DNA of 64,000 nucleotides from JAGQZY01 sp964588335 (GTDB lineage Bacteria; Bdellovibrionota; Bdellovibrionia; Bdellovibrionales; JAGQZY01): contig CAZPOV010000001.1 of assembly GCA_964588335.1 (NCBI GenBank), positions 334,027 through 398,026 on the forward strand. The letters run 5' to 3'. Positions 49,368-57,948 of the stretch are shown here, piece after piece; position 1 is the first letter of the stretch, and every line of letters begins with the position of its first letter. Position numbers and translations under genes: made by a program. Under the pieces are notes generated by a model. That model was not told where the DNA came from, searched no databases, and worked only from the letters and a program-made list of their open reading frames with translations.

Positions 49368-50735
49368 GTGTTGATTTCAAAAAATCCTTACACCCAAAAA
49401 GAATTCAAAAAATATCAGTCCCTGCAAAGTTCAGAGGTCGAAACCCGAATCACCAAAGCCCATGCCACTTTTGGCTCTTGGAGCAAGACCTCCTTCTCAG
49501 AGAGGCGGCAGAAGTTCACAGCACTTTCAGAAGTTTTAGGTGATAACAAAGAAGATTTGGCAAAAATAGCAACCCAGGAAATGGGCAAGCCGTTCAGTCA
49601 GGCTGAGTCCGAGGTTGAAAAGTGCCAGTGGGTTTGTCGTTACTACGCTGACAATGCTGAATCTTTCTTGCGGCCAGAGTCTATGAATTCAGACTATCAG
49701 ACTTCGGAAATTCATTTTTCACCTTTAGGCTGTTTATTGGCGATCATGCCTTGGAACTATCCTTACTGGCAGGTGTTTCGGTTTGCCGCACCTTCAATTA
49801 TGGCCGGAAATGTGGGGCTTTTGAAACATGCTAGCAACGTCATGGGTTGCGCCCAGGCCATTGAAGACTGTTTTGCAAAATCCGGATTTCCCAAAGGGGT
49901 TTTCACCAATCTAGAAATTTCCAGTGACGAGGTTGAAAATGTCATACGCAACCCTCATGTTCGAGGCATTTCTCTCACCGGAAGTTTAAAGGCAGGACAA
50001 AAAGTCGCTGAGATGGCAGGGTCTGTCGTTAAGCCACTGGTTTTAGAGCTTGGAGGCAGTGATGCCTATATCATTCGAGAGGACGCTGACCTTGAGAAGG
50101 CCGTAGAGAAATGCACTCAGACCCGTCTTCAAAATACCGGACAAAGTTGTATTGCTGGGAAGCGCTTTATTGTTCAAAAGAATATTAGAGAAAAATTCGA
50201 ACAGATGTTGAAAGAGTCCTTTGAAAGTAAAAAATGGGGTGATCCCATGGATCCTGAATCAGACCTTGGCCCGATGGCGAGAGACGATCTACGCGATGAG
50301 CTTCATGAGCAAGTGAGAGACTCCGTTGAGCAAGGAGCCAAGTTACTGCTTGGTGGAGAGATCCCTGATGAGGTGGGCAGTTTTTATCCGCCTTCAATAT
50401 TGACCAATGTGCGCCCTGGGATGCGAGCCTTTGAAGAAGAGTTGTTCGGACCCGTGGCTGCGATCATCGAGTACTCTGATGATGATGAGGCCATCGATTT
50501 GGCCAACAGTTCGCAGTATGGGTTAGGCGGGGGGATTTTCTCCAAAGACCTCGAAGTTGCTAAAGCAATGGCCTCACAGCGTCTTGATACAGGTGCAATT
50601 TTTATCAATGACTTTGTAAAGTCTGACCCACGCTTACCTTTTGGTGGAGTCAAAGACAGTGGTTACGGTCGCGAGCTTTCGCCTTTAGGCATTAAAGAAT
50701 TTGTGAATATCAAAACAATTTGTGTTAGCGAGTGA
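49368..50735 (+). CDS. gabD: NAD(P)-dependent aldehyde dehydrogenase (succinate-semialdehyde type)
   Basis: Oxidises an aldehyde, most likely succinate semialdehyde, to the acid. The 455-residue protein has the Rossmann segment LLAIMPWNYPYWQVFRF, the glutamate in LELGGSDAYIIRE, the catalytic cysteine in QNTGQSCIAGKRF and the C-terminal PFGGVKDSGYGRELS. The short length (455) fits the SSADH-I/Sad subgroup. The start is GTG 49368 after AAAGG. It follows the methyltransferase by 36 bases and may share its transcript. Confidence 0.88.
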   Translation: MLISKNPYTQKEFKKYQSLQSSEVETRITKAHATFGSWSKTSFSERRQKFTALSEVLGDNKEDLAKIATQEMGKPFSQAESEVEKCQWVCRYYADNAESFLRPESMNSDYQTSEIHFSPLGCLLAIMPWNYPYWQVFRFAAPSIMAGNVGLLKHASNVMGCAQAIEDCFAKSGFPKGVFTNLEISSDEVENVIRNPHVRGISLTGSLKAGQKVAEMAGSVVKPLVLELGGSDAYIIREDADLEKAVEKCTQTRLQNTGQSCIAGKRFIVQKNIREKFEQMLKESFESKKWGDPMDPESDLGPMARDDLRDELHEQVRDSVEQGAKLLLGGEIPDEVGSFYPPSILTNVRPGMRAFEEELFGPVAAIIEYSDDDEAIDLANSSQYGLGGGIFSKDLEVAKAMASQRLDTGAIFINDFVKSDPRLPFGGVKDSGYGRELSPLGIKEFVNIKTICVSE

Positions 50736-50903
50736 CGAAGGTCGAAACCACTTGAATATTGTTGACTGTGCTCGATAGGTTTTTCCTATACAAAACCGTT
50801 GTCATACCTATGATTCGGAGGGGCTAAGTTGTTTTCGTTGTTTAAGTGAAGTTTTGTTCAGTACAATAGACGGCAACGATTCGAAAAGAGTGAAGGGATA
50901 GTT

Positions 50904-51173
50904 TTGGAAACTCAGGTTGAAAAGCAAGAGATGAGCACGGGGGTTTCACCAGAGATTTTAAAAGAAATCCAAAGTGGACGAAAACTTGAGGTGGAGACCA
51001 TTGTTCTTCGCTCCACTCAGGACATACTGGCGACTCTGTTGTCAATTGAGGCTGATTTTGTTTTAGTTCTCAATACCCTAATGCCAATTCAAACTATTGA
51101 AGAGATCATCTCGGTGCTTGAAAAGGAAAAAGAGCCGGTCGCCCTTCTCGCCTTCAGGTTCGCTGGCGGCTAA
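50904..51173 (+). CDS. Small protein of unknown function
   Basis: An 89-residue soluble protein, start TTG at 50904 with GAAGGGA six bases upstream. It has a helix, a strand-helix unit and a hydrophobic stretch (LEVETIVLRSTQDILATLL, ADFVLVLNTLMPIQTIEEI, PVALLAFRFAGG). No family is recognised. The 168-bp gap before it holds a GATAGGTTTTTCCTAT hairpin near 50775 but no clear promoter. Confidence 0.5.
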   Translation: METQVEKQEMSTGVSPEILKEIQSGRKLEVETIVLRSTQDILATLLSIEADFVLVLNTLMPIQTIEEIISVLEKEKEPVALLAFRFAGG

Positions 51174-51195
51174 GAAGAGGAGCCGGATTTGTCTG

Positions 51196-51738
51196 TTATT
51201 TAATTTCAGAAATGCTCTCAATTTTATCTTTTATTTGCGCCGCTTCGATGGAGTTCAAGGTCTTCGGCTTACTGTTATACATTCTGATAAAACCGACCAC
51301 CTTGTAACGGTCATCGACATCGATATTGCGTCCGGTGTCGGCTGCCGCCCAAGCGTAGCCATTGGTATAATAAGTGACTCGATAGGGGGTCATGGTATTG
51401 GCAAAAGTCGGAGTTAAATCGAAGGTGTTGCGATAATAATAAGGCTCAACCTCCACAGTTTTTTTGACCTCAAGATCGTCGAAGGTGAAATATTTAAAGC
51501 CATTTTTTTCAGTCACTTCGGCGGCACGGTACAGCATTTTGCGCTCGACTTCACTTTTCGGGGTGTACTCATTGCCCTTGAAGCTCACCTTGTAAAATCC
51601 ATCGTCTAATTTTTTATCTTTGTAACCAAAGTCGTTACTCGGTTTGTTGCGCGACTGATAAGGCGTTGGGGTTTGGCAGCCGGCCGCTAAAAGCAAGACG
51701 ACAACAATCGAAATCATTTTCTTCGAGTCGATAGGCAT
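51196..51738 (-). CDS. Lipoprotein of unknown function
   Basis: A 180-residue lipoprotein. The start at 51738 is supported by AAGGAG and by an immediate signal with lipobox LLAAGC (Cys at 21). The mature domain contains several tyrosines and beta-like stretches (DDGFYKVSFKGNEYTPKSE, DLEVKKTVEVEPYYYRN, YRVTYYTNGYAWAA). I do not recognise the family; it may belong to the small CC0125/CC1285-like lipoproteins, by the FKGNE..P..KVE..LLYRAAE pattern, but that is tentative. Confidence 0.7.
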   Translation of the reverse strand: MPIDSKKMISIVVVLLLAAGCQTPTPYQSRNKPSNDFGYKDKKLDDGFYKVSFKGNEYTPKSEVERKMLYRAAEVTEKNGFKYFTFDDLEVKKTVEVEPYYYRNTFDLTPTFANTMTPYRVTYYTNGYAWAAADTGRNIDVDDRYKVVGFIRMYNSKPKTLNSIEAAQIKDKIESISEIK

Positions 51739-51801
51739 GGTTGGCTTCTCCTTTTTATATTTTACTCTAAATAAAGGCTTTCCAGCTTTCAAATGAACCT
51801 A

Positions 51802-51821
51802 TTGTGTAGATAATTACACAA
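51802..51821. repeat. Short palindrome upstream of the lipoprotein gene
   Basis: TTGTGTA (51802-51808) and TACACAA (51815-51821) are perfect inverted copies around GATAAT. It lies about 65 bases before the ATG at 51738 on the minus strand and may be an operator. Confidence 0.35.
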
Positions 51822-51826
51822 AACTG

Positions 51827-51877
51827 TAAAAAGCCACGGCGGCCTGAAGCCCGGACCCAAGTGGGTCCTGGCAACAG
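51827..51877 (-). terminator. Probable terminator of the OmpR-type regulator
   Basis: On the minus strand a long symmetric hairpin CTG-TT-GCC-A-GGACCC-ACTT-GGGTCC-G-GGC-TT-CAG (51877-51844) is followed by GCCGCCGTGGC and TTTTT (51831-51827). The paired TT/TT internal loops are notable. It lies 50 bases after the regulator stop. Confidence 0.55.
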
Positions 51878-51926
51878 ATGGTTGTTTTGCAATTGAACGA
51901 AGAATTTGTTGGAAGAGGGCTGGAAA

Positions 51927-52616
51927 CTAAATTGGAGTTGGAATAAATTTGTATCCCGCGCCATGAATGGAATCGATCAAACTGGAAACAGGCCCCAGCT
52001 TTTTTCTGAGCTTGCTGACATGAGTGTCAACAGAGCGAGGATAGACGTGAACGTCTTTCCCCCAAATATCATCAAGAATTTTATCGCGGTAAATCACGTG
52101 ATTGGCGCGTGTCGCAAAATACATCAAAAGCTTAAATTCTAAAGCGGTGAGGTCGATGGTTTGCCACTGTGAACCGTCAAAGACTTTGACCTCTTGGGTG
52201 AGGGTTTCAATCTCTAACTCTTTCCATTTCATGTGTGACATTTGATCTTTCGACAAGTCCATCTTGCGGAAGCGGGCCTCAATACGGGCCTTCAGCTCCA
52301 GGGGCTCAAAAGGCTTGGTGATGTAATCATCGGCGCCGGCTGAAAAGCTGAGAACTTTTTCAGACAATTGATCGTGCGATGTTAAGAAGAAAATAATGGC
52401 ATTCGGATTTTTCGATTGAATCGGAGTGCACAGTTCAACGCCGTTTCCATCCGGTAGCTCCATATCAAGCAAATACAGATCGAAGGACTCTTTTGGGATA
52501 ATTTCCTTTGCCTCGGCCATATTGGTGGCCCATTTTACCTCTGAAATCGATGACAGAGCCATCTCAACCAATTTGTAAGATTCTTTACTATCTTCAACCA
52601 AAAGAATTTTTTTCAT
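51927..52616 (-). CDS. OmpR/PhoB-type response regulator
   Basis: A 229-residue transcription regulator. Residues 1-120 are a receiver with ILLVEDSKESYKLVE, the phosphate-accepting Asp in LYLLDMELPDGNGVE, FFLTSHD and ITKPFEPLEL. Residues 130-229 are a winged-helix DNA-binding domain (LTALEFKLLMYFATRANHV, RSVDTHVSKLRKKLG, IDSIHGAGYKF). It diverges from the Hpt gene at 52677 with a 60-bp gap and is probably one output of the neighbouring phosphorelay. Confidence 0.93.
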   Translation of the reverse strand: MKKILLVEDSKESYKLVEMALSSISEVKWATNMAEAKEIIPKESFDLYLLDMELPDGNGVELCTPIQSKNPNAIIFFLTSHDQLSEKVLSFSAGADDYITKPFEPLELKARIEARFRKMDLSKDQMSHMKWKELEIETLTQEVKVFDGSQWQTIDLTALEFKLLMYFATRANHVIYRDKILDDIWGKDVHVYPRSVDTHVSKLRKKLGPVSSLIDSIHGAGYKFIPTPI

Positions 52617-52676
52617 TTTTTACTCCGACTCAAACAATTTCATTCAAAAATTGTAAATCTTTGGTACTATTCATGC

Positions 52677-53021
52677 ATGAACACTGAAATGAAATCAAGA
52701 GTTGATAGCGACCTTGAAACAGTTCCAGACGCTCTTTTGCCTTTTTTGCCCGAATTCTATGAAAATAGGGTCAAAGAGTTCAAATTAATGCAAGAATTTC
52801 ATACAGACAACCAGCTTGATGAAATTCGCAAAATTGCCCACACTTGGAAAGGTTTTTGTGCCCCTTATGGGTTTGCCACTCTTGGCGTGATCGCCGGTGA
52901 ATTAGAGCAGAAATTGAAAGCTCAAGATCAAGATGTCGATGTGGCTCAATATATTGAATTTATTGATGATTATTTGGGAGCGGCCAGCGATCATCAAAAA
53001 ATTCAGCCTTTAGATGTGTAG
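52677..53021 (+). CDS. Histidine phosphotransfer (Hpt) protein
   Basis: A 114-residue four-helix Hpt protein. The active histidine is His55 in KIAHTWKGFCAPYG, matching the Hpt pattern H-x2-K-G-x5-G, followed by a long helix (VIAGELEQKLKAQD). It would pass phosphate from the hybrid kinase downstream (53132) to a regulator such as the one at 51927. It starts at ATG 52677 without a strong ribosome site. Confidence 0.85.
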   Translation: MNTEMKSRVDSDLETVPDALLPFLPEFYENRVKEFKLMQEFHTDNQLDEIRKIAHTWKGFCAPYGFATLGVIAGELEQKLKAQDQDVDVAQYIEFIDDYLGAASDHQKIQPLDV

Positions 53022-53131
53022 ATCATATGACATAAAAATTCTCTTATCCATGTATCATCTATGGTAGGGGTTAGGAACATCTCAGTGATCGGAATTGAGT
53101 GCAATGAATCAATTGGCGGGAGTTCAGTCGA

Positions 53132-54991
53132 ATGCCAGAAAGTGTTCTAGAAAATCGGCGTTTTCAAAAAAGCCTTTTTCGAATTGTCAGTATTCCCTTG
53201 GTTTTCCTGTTCATAACCTTGGCCTATTTCCACTTTCAAAATAGCTACCGGGACTCGCTGACGAAAAAGATCACTGAGGCCGATAAGGCCCGCCTGTTGA
53301 TGACCCAGCTCAAAGGGCAACTGCTTTTGGTGGACAGTGGTATCAGCCATTTTGTTATATCGGGCGACAAAGAATACATCACCGAAATTCAGGCCAACCA
53401 CAGAAATATTCAAATCACATCAAATCAGCTTTTTTCGCATTTTTCGAACCAACCAGAAATGGGCAAGGAGCTGCGGAATTTACTGGTCAATTTTGATCGT
53501 TACATTATGAAGTTTAACGACATTTTTGTGACCCGTCCTAACGGCCAAAGAATGGCCAGTGATATAGAGGCGCAAGGTCTCATCGAAAAGTATCGCCACC
53601 TGTTTAATGACTTGATTAAAACCCATGAAAATTTATTGCGAAGAATTCTCCTCGATCGGCGCAATAAGGTGGAGAAGTTAGCCGACGCCATCCGAACCAC
53701 TTTTTACTTGGAAATTGTCTTTATAATTCTGATTGGCTTTTTCATAGTCTTTATTATTGCCGGTCAGCTTAAAAAAGTGGTGGAATCCTATCGTAAGCTA
53801 CTGGGAAAATATGAGACCAGTCTGACGGAATTAAAAGAATCTCTGAAAACCAAGGATCTTTTTCTGGCCAACATGAGTCACGAGTTGCGGACACCCCTTG
53901 GGGCTATCACTGGTTTTGCAGAGCTGGCGTGTGAGGCTGACGATATTAAGCCAGAGGTAAGACATCACCTGCAATACATTCGCAGAAATGGTGAGCACCT
54001 CTTGGGTTTGATTGATGACCTCTTTGACGTGTCTCGATTGGAAGCGGATAAATTGGAGCTCCATGAAGAACGCCTTGACCTGGTTCAATTGGTTAGAGAT
54101 GTGGAAAATGACTACTCCAGCCGTATTGTCGACCAAAGGGTGGAAGTTTTTACGAGTATGGCCGCGTCGGTACCGAAAAACATAAAAACGGATCCACTCC
54201 GGCTGAAACAAATTCTTTCAAACCTAGTTGGCAATGCTATCAAGTTCAGTACTCCTGGGAGCCAGGTGCGAGTGAGCTTTACCTATCAAGAGGGTGAACT
54301 CATTACCGATGTCATCGATGAGGGTATTGGAATTGCCAAAGAACATCATAAACGAATTTTTGATGCTTTCTCGCAGGTCGAAACTAAACATTCTCGCGAG
54401 TACGGTGGCGCTGGATTAGGGTTGTCTATTTCAAAAAAATTAGCTGTGGCGTTGGGTGGAGACTTGGTCTTGGTTTCCAGTGAGCCTGGTAAGGGGACAC
54501 ACTTCCGCTTCCAAATTCCTGTTGAGGTCATTGGTGATGATGTGTTTAAGAAATCCACACTGGTGAGCCGAAGTGGCGGCACCATCGCAGAGGGGGGTGC
54601 TGAGCCTACCGTCAAAAAAACATTCGATTTCACGGGCAAGCAAATCCTGTTAGCGGAAGACTCCAAAGAGAATCAAATTTTATTCAAGATTTTCATTGAG
54701 AGTTCGAATGCTGATTTGCAGATTGTCGATAATGGCACCGATGCGGTTAAAAAAGCCCTCAACGACAACTTTGACCTCGTCTTGATGGATATTCAGATGC
54801 CGGGTCTTGATGGATATGAAGCGGTGAAGATTCTTCGTAGTTCCCAGTATCAAAAGAGAATTATTGCTCTTACCGCCCATACATTGAAGGGTGAAAAAGA
54901 AAAATGCATGAATGCTGGATTTGATGGGTACTTAACCAAACCGATTTCACAGCAGGATCTTCTTAGCGCGGTTGAAAAAAATCTGACTTAG
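53132..54991 (+). CDS. Membrane hybrid histidine kinase with CHASE3-like sensor
   Basis: A 619-residue inner-membrane kinase. Transmembrane helices at about 17-34 and 192-211 enclose a helical periplasmic domain of 155 residues, like CHASE3. Then come HisKA with His250 in ANMSHELRTPLGAI, the ATPase domain (NLVGNAIKFS, DEGIGIAKE, GAGLGLSIS), and a C-terminal receiver (ILLAEDSKENQILF, phosphate-accepting Asp in LVLMDIQMPGLDG, IALTAHT, LTKPIS). With the Hpt protein and the regulator next door it forms a complete multistep phosphorelay. Its stop overlaps the convergent gene at 54988 by four bases. Confidence 0.93.
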   Translation: MPESVLENRRFQKSLFRIVSIPLVFLFITLAYFHFQNSYRDSLTKKITEADKARLLMTQLKGQLLLVDSGISHFVISGDKEYITEIQANHRNIQITSNQLFSHFSNQPEMGKELRNLLVNFDRYIMKFNDIFVTRPNGQRMASDIEAQGLIEKYRHLFNDLIKTHENLLRRILLDRRNKVEKLADAIRTTFYLEIVFIILIGFFIVFIIAGQLKKVVESYRKLLGKYETSLTELKESLKTKDLFLANMSHELRTPLGAITGFAELACEADDIKPEVRHHLQYIRRNGEHLLGLIDDLFDVSRLEADKLELHEERLDLVQLVRDVENDYSSRIVDQRVEVFTSMAASVPKNIKTDPLRLKQILSNLVGNAIKFSTPGSQVRVSFTYQEGELITDVIDEGIGIAKEHHKRIFDAFSQVETKHSREYGGAGLGLSISKKLAVALGGDLVLVSSEPGKGTHFRFQIPVEVIGDDVFKKSTLVSRSGGTIAEGGAEPTVKKTFDFTGKQILLAEDSKENQILFKIFIESSNADLQIVDNGTDAVKKALNDNFDLVLMDIQMPGLDGYEAVKILRSSQYQKRIIALTAHTLKGEKEKCMNAGFDGYLTKPISQQDLLSAVEKNLT

Positions 54992-55929
54992 AAAATTAAA
55001 GAAAGTTGAAGATTGACTCCGGCCTTGCCTTTAAATTGGTAGGCTTTGGCAAAGCGCAATTCTGGTGTGATTTGATAATGAAAAACATTGTTAAGAATTC
55101 GATGGCTAAAGCTGGTATAGAAGGTGTAGGAGTTAAGGTGGTAGCTGTCCCAGCGTCGTCCGTCGATGTTGCGTCCCCGGCTTTGGGAATTGAAGCTTAA
55201 AGTGTGGGTGAGTCCATATTCTTTACCGAGAGCCCAGGCCAGTGTCGGGCCTTGTGAGACTTCGAAAAAATTCGATTTATCAAGGTATTGGCTTTCATTA
55301 AAAAGACGCAAAAAAAACATTGAGCTAAGGCGGATGTTAAAATCCAGTTCAAACGAACTTCCGACGCCATCCACCGAGTGAGCAAAAATCTTTTGAGTCC
55401 ATTGCAGTTGCAAATGTTCTCGAAGAATTATTTTTTGGTCACCTCGCATAAGAAAACTAGAGACCAGAGGATCTCTGAATTCAAGACGTGGTCGAAACAG
55501 AAAATCGATGTCGTTGACCTTTCTTATCAATCCAACACTGGCCCCCGTTTTTCGATTTTGCGGTTGAGCTCCTGTTCGGTTTCGACTGAGGCCTTCAAAT
55601 TGATCTTGATCGTCGTAAGAAGAGAATCTCAATTGCCATTTTTTTTCGACAGCGGGTAAACGTAAATTGACGGCGAACTGGGGGTTGGTGCGGACGCCCT
55701 CATTTTCGGCATACCGAGAGTTACTAATGAGTTGAACTTGAGTGGGATTATGGCGAGGTGTTTGTCGATTAGAAAGCAATTCGTCAATACTCTTGGCAAG
55801 TTCATCAAATTCCTTGGAAAGCATTTTGTTTTTCTCTATAACATCAGATACAAATTGACTTCTCGCATTGGCGACACAACAGGAATAGAAAACCATGAGA
55901 AAATATAACAATTTAAGGGGTGTCTTCAT
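54988..55929 (-). CDS. Predicted outer-membrane beta-barrel protein
   Basis: A 313-residue exported protein: signal peptide (1-22, cleavage near ANA-R), a short helical segment (25-55), then amphipathic beta strands with many aromatics (WQLRFSSYDDQDQFEGLSR, FLFRPRLEFRDPLVSSF, LSFNSQSRGRNIDGRRWDS) ending in LQLSLIF, the C-terminal aromatic expected of an outer-membrane barrel. No family recognised. Its first 35 coding bases overlap the start of the divergent gene at 55895, and its ribosome site (AAGGA) is only one base from the ATG, so the start is uncertain. Confidence 0.7.
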   Translation of the reverse strand: MKTPLKLLYFLMVFYSCCVANARSQFVSDVIEKNKMLSKEFDELAKSIDELLSNRQTPRHNPTQVQLISNSRYAENEGVRTNPQFAVNLRLPAVEKKWQLRFSSYDDQDQFEGLSRNRTGAQPQNRKTGASVGLIRKVNDIDFLFRPRLEFRDPLVSSFLMRGDQKIILREHLQLQWTQKIFAHSVDGVGSSFELDFNIRLSSMFFLRLFNESQYLDKSNFFEVSQGPTLAWALGKEYGLTHTLSFNSQSRGRNIDGRRWDSYHLNSYTFYTSFSHRILNNVFHYQITPELRFAKAYQFKGKAGVNLQLSLIF

Positions 55930-56527
55930 TTCCTTTTTACTATGGACAATCTTTGTTCAGAAAGCAACGGCTCAAGACATGAAGATCGGCGAAGTAAGGG
56001 CTGGAGTGGGAGTCAACTGTATTAGACCCGATGCCAGTAACTCAGCTTCAAAGAATTCCTATGATAGAGCCAAAATCGATTGTGGGTTTTCTGCCATAGC
56101 TGAAGCGGGAGCCTTTGAAACCGTCGCTATTGAGTTAGGGATGTTTTACAACCAATATCAGTTCATTCGATCCGTGCCAGGGGGAGTGGCTGACGAATCG
56201 GTCGATCGCCTTCATGTTCCACTTTTATTTAAGTTTTGGTTTTTTGACTCATGGTATACAGCGGTTGGAGCCTATGGCTCGTATCGGGTTGGCAGTGTTT
56301 CAACCCCCAGTGCTATGGCTCCTTCTGATCAGAGAACCTCGGCCTACGATACAGGTGAGCATGGTTTAGAGGCCTCAGTGGGTGCGGAATGGGGTTTCAA
56401 AAGTAATCAGGTTTTCTTGAGAACGGAATTTCGTCACAGTTTTTCTTTGACGCCTCGACCAAACGAATCGAGAAGCTTTAATTGTTTGTTTTTGGCCTTA
56501 CTTTGGCCGGTCGACGTCAGTTTGTAA
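55895..56527 (+). CDS. Predicted small outer-membrane beta-barrel protein
   Basis: A 210-residue exported protein: signal peptide (1-26, FLLWTIFVQKATA-Q), then alternating strands (VRAGVGVNCIRPDASNS, VAIELGMFYNQYQF, FKFWFFDSWYTAVGAYGSY, GAEWGFKSNQVFLRTEFR) ending VDVSL. The size suggests an eight-stranded barrel of the OmpW/opacity-like kind. Two cysteines near the N-terminus (NCIRP, DCGF). Its start overlaps the start of the divergent barrel gene by 35 bases, an unusual head-to-head overlap. Confidence 0.68.
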   Translation: MRKYNNLRGVFISFLLWTIFVQKATAQDMKIGEVRAGVGVNCIRPDASNSASKNSYDRAKIDCGFSAIAEAGAFETVAIELGMFYNQYQFIRSVPGGVADESVDRLHVPLLFKFWFFDSWYTAVGAYGSYRVGSVSTPSAMAPSDQRTSAYDTGEHGLEASVGAEWGFKSNQVFLRTEFRHSFSLTPRPNESRSFNCLFLALLWPVDVSL

Positions 56528-56532
56528 TTTAT

Positions 56533-56566
56533 AAAAAAAAGCCCTCGTGTGGAAAGGACTTTTTTT
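56533..56566. terminator. Terminator between convergent genes
   Basis: AAAAAAAAGCCCT (56533-56545) pairs with AGGACTTTTTTT (56555-56566) with one mismatch around CGTGTGGAA; A and T tracts on the two sides let it work in both directions. Confidence 0.7.
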
Positions 56567-56596
56567 AATCAGAGGAAGCTTGGGGTTTGGCCGAGT

Positions 56597-56740
56597 TTAA
56601 AGAGTGGTTTCCCAGCGGGGACCGTCTTCATAGTCGACAAAACTGTCTTGAGCATCCTCCATTTCAACGTCTATGTAATCGTTAATAAATTCTTCGACTG
56701 TGGGCTCCCCTAGGGGAAAATGTATTGGTAACTGTTCCAT
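56597..56740 (-). CDS. Small acidic protein
   Basis: A 47-residue acidic protein beginning MEQLPIHFPLGEPTVEEFIN. The start at 56740 is preferred over an upstream frame to 56890 because GGAGG lies six bases before it. It has no signal peptide and no known family. A hairpin CGGGAA/TTCCCG (56772-56798) lies in its presumed 5' region. Confidence 0.5.
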   Translation of the reverse strand: MEQLPIHFPLGEPTVEEFINDYIDVEMEDAQDSFVDYEDGPRWETTL

Positions 56741-57030
56741 CGTTAACCTCCATTCAAACTCCATGTTAAAGCGGGAAGGCCTTAAAAATCCGTTCCCGAT
56801 TTTTCTAGAGTTTGTGAAGTGATCTATACAGATTTCAGTACTTAGGTTGGACCGTCGGTAGATCTGTAAGTTATGCATTGGCTTTGTCAAAGCTTTGATA
56901 GGTAGAATTTATGATTTTAGGAAAAAATCTGGACTTTGGATTAAGATGATTGGTTGGAGAGTCTGTTTTATCAGGGGCCGCAACAAGAATAGCTTTAAGT
57001 CGGCCCCGTTGGCTTTTCAAATTCGGATTG
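56741..57030. other. Gene-free gap with hairpins
   Basis: No convincing gene. CGGGAA (56772-56777)/TTCCCG (56793-56798) is followed by ATTTTT on the plus strand. GGGGCCG (56974-56980)/CGGCCCC (57001-57007) forms a perfect 7-bp stem with a 20-base loop, in the 3' flank of the YqjE-like gene. A 68-codon frame at 56871-57077 lacks a usable ribosome site. Confidence 0.3.
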
Positions 57031-57570
57031 TTATCTGAGAGGGTGTCGTAGGATCTGAGCGGAATCTTGATCTTCATCTTCCATCTCGGCGATGGCTTCT
57101 GACATCAGTTCAATTGACTTCTCTAAGCGTTCGATTTTTTCCTGCAATTTTTGCTCATGGCTCACCCTCTCGTCTTTCGCGACACTTTCTTCCAGCCATT
57201 TGATTAACATCACTTCAAGCTGAGATGTCATCTCGTGGGCGGAGCTGTCAACAGCGTAAGACTCTTTCTTGGTGATGGCCTGGTGCATAGTGTAGGCGCC
57301 AATCAATCCCAAGAAGCTGAGTGTTCCGGTGACGCTAAACAGAGATATCCAAGGCCATTGAAGAGAACCGCCGGTTTCCCAATAGACTGCAGAAAAAATA
57401 ATTAAGCCCGTCAAATTGAGGACCGCCAATCCTAATAGAGAGGCTGTCAAAATTTGATAGAGTGAAATCGCAGCCACTCCACGGTTAATTTTAGCGACAG
57501 TCGAGTCTACGAAGGACAGAGCCTTCGTAAACCCAAATTCAGATAATAAATAAATAAGACTTTTTTTCAC
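57031..57570 (-). CDS. YqjE-like membrane protein (phage-holin superfamily III type)
   Basis: A 179-residue inner-membrane protein with two helices in the middle (LYQILTASLLGLAVLNLTGL and WISLFSVTGTLSFLGLIGAY, about residues 37-105), an N-terminal cytoplasmic part and a C-terminal coiled coil (KLQEKIERLEKSIELMSEA). This layout and its place directly after a DUF883 gene match the yqjD-yqjE pair of Proteobacteria. The start is GTG at 57570, overlapping the DUF883 stop by four bases. The role is unknown; links to ribosome hibernation at the membrane are known for YqjD only. Confidence 0.65.
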   Translation of the reverse strand: MKKSLIYLLSEFGFTKALSFVDSTVAKINRGVAAISLYQILTASLLGLAVLNLTGLIIFSAVYWETGGSLQWPWISLFSVTGTLSFLGLIGAYTMHQAITKKESYAVDSSAHEMTSQLEVMLIKWLEESVAKDERVSHEQKLQEKIERLEKSIELMSEAIAEMEDEDQDSAQILRHPLR

Positions 57571-57896
57571 TTACGGCGTCCTGATAATAGAAATCCTAAT
57601 ATCAGTCCAAAGATTCCGGCGCCAAGCATGTACTTGAACGGATTCGCCGTTACTCGAGTCTCTGCCGACTGCATCGATTCTTTTAAACGATCCTTGGCTA
57701 TTGATCGATAATTTTCAAAAGTTTCCTTTCCGTCCTCAATAGCACTGCTGATACTCTCTTTCGAAGCCGTGATTTTCTCGTCTCTGGCCTCGTTGACCAG
57801 CTTTAGAGCTTTTGCAATCTTTTCATTAGGTGTCATAGTTGATCCTTTTTTGGATTTGCTTTTCGAACCTTTTGATTGAGTTGTTTCGGTTTGCAT
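57567..57896 (-). CDS. DUF883 family protein (ElaB/YqjD-like)
   Basis: A 109-residue protein: basic, serine/lysine-rich N-terminus, amphipathic helices (NEKIAKALKLVNEARDEKI, ESISSAIEDGKETFENY, IAKDRLKESMQSAETRV) and a C-terminal transmembrane anchor with glycine spacing (GAGIFGLILGFLLSG) ending in RRK. That is the DUF883/YqjD pattern, a tail-anchored protein that in E. coli ties inactive ribosomes to the membrane. ATG 57896 has AAAGGAG four bases upstream; longer frames are unlikely. Confidence 0.82.
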   Translation of the reverse strand: MQTETTQSKGSKSKSKKGSTMTPNEKIAKALKLVNEARDEKITASKESISSAIEDGKETFENYRSIAKDRLKESMQSAETRVTANPFKYMLGAGIFGLILGFLLSGRRK

Positions 57897-57948
57897 AATT
57901 CTCCTTTCATTAGATGCTCCAATAGTAACTGGCCTTCCAACACTTGTA

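Noticed and set aside
51820..51880. Resemblance to the second half of a class I cyclic di-GMP riboswitch (AAAAAGCCACGG, later TGGCAACAG)
   Set aside because: The first conserved half (GGCAAACC and the GAAA-receptor stem) is missing, and on the plus strand no gene follows within reach; a hairpin terminator on the minus strand explains the pairing better.
56871..57077. 68-codon minus-strand frame after the YqjE-like gene, at the position of yqjK
   Set aside because: The ATG is within the preceding gene with a ribosome site too close, and the product does not look like YqjK.
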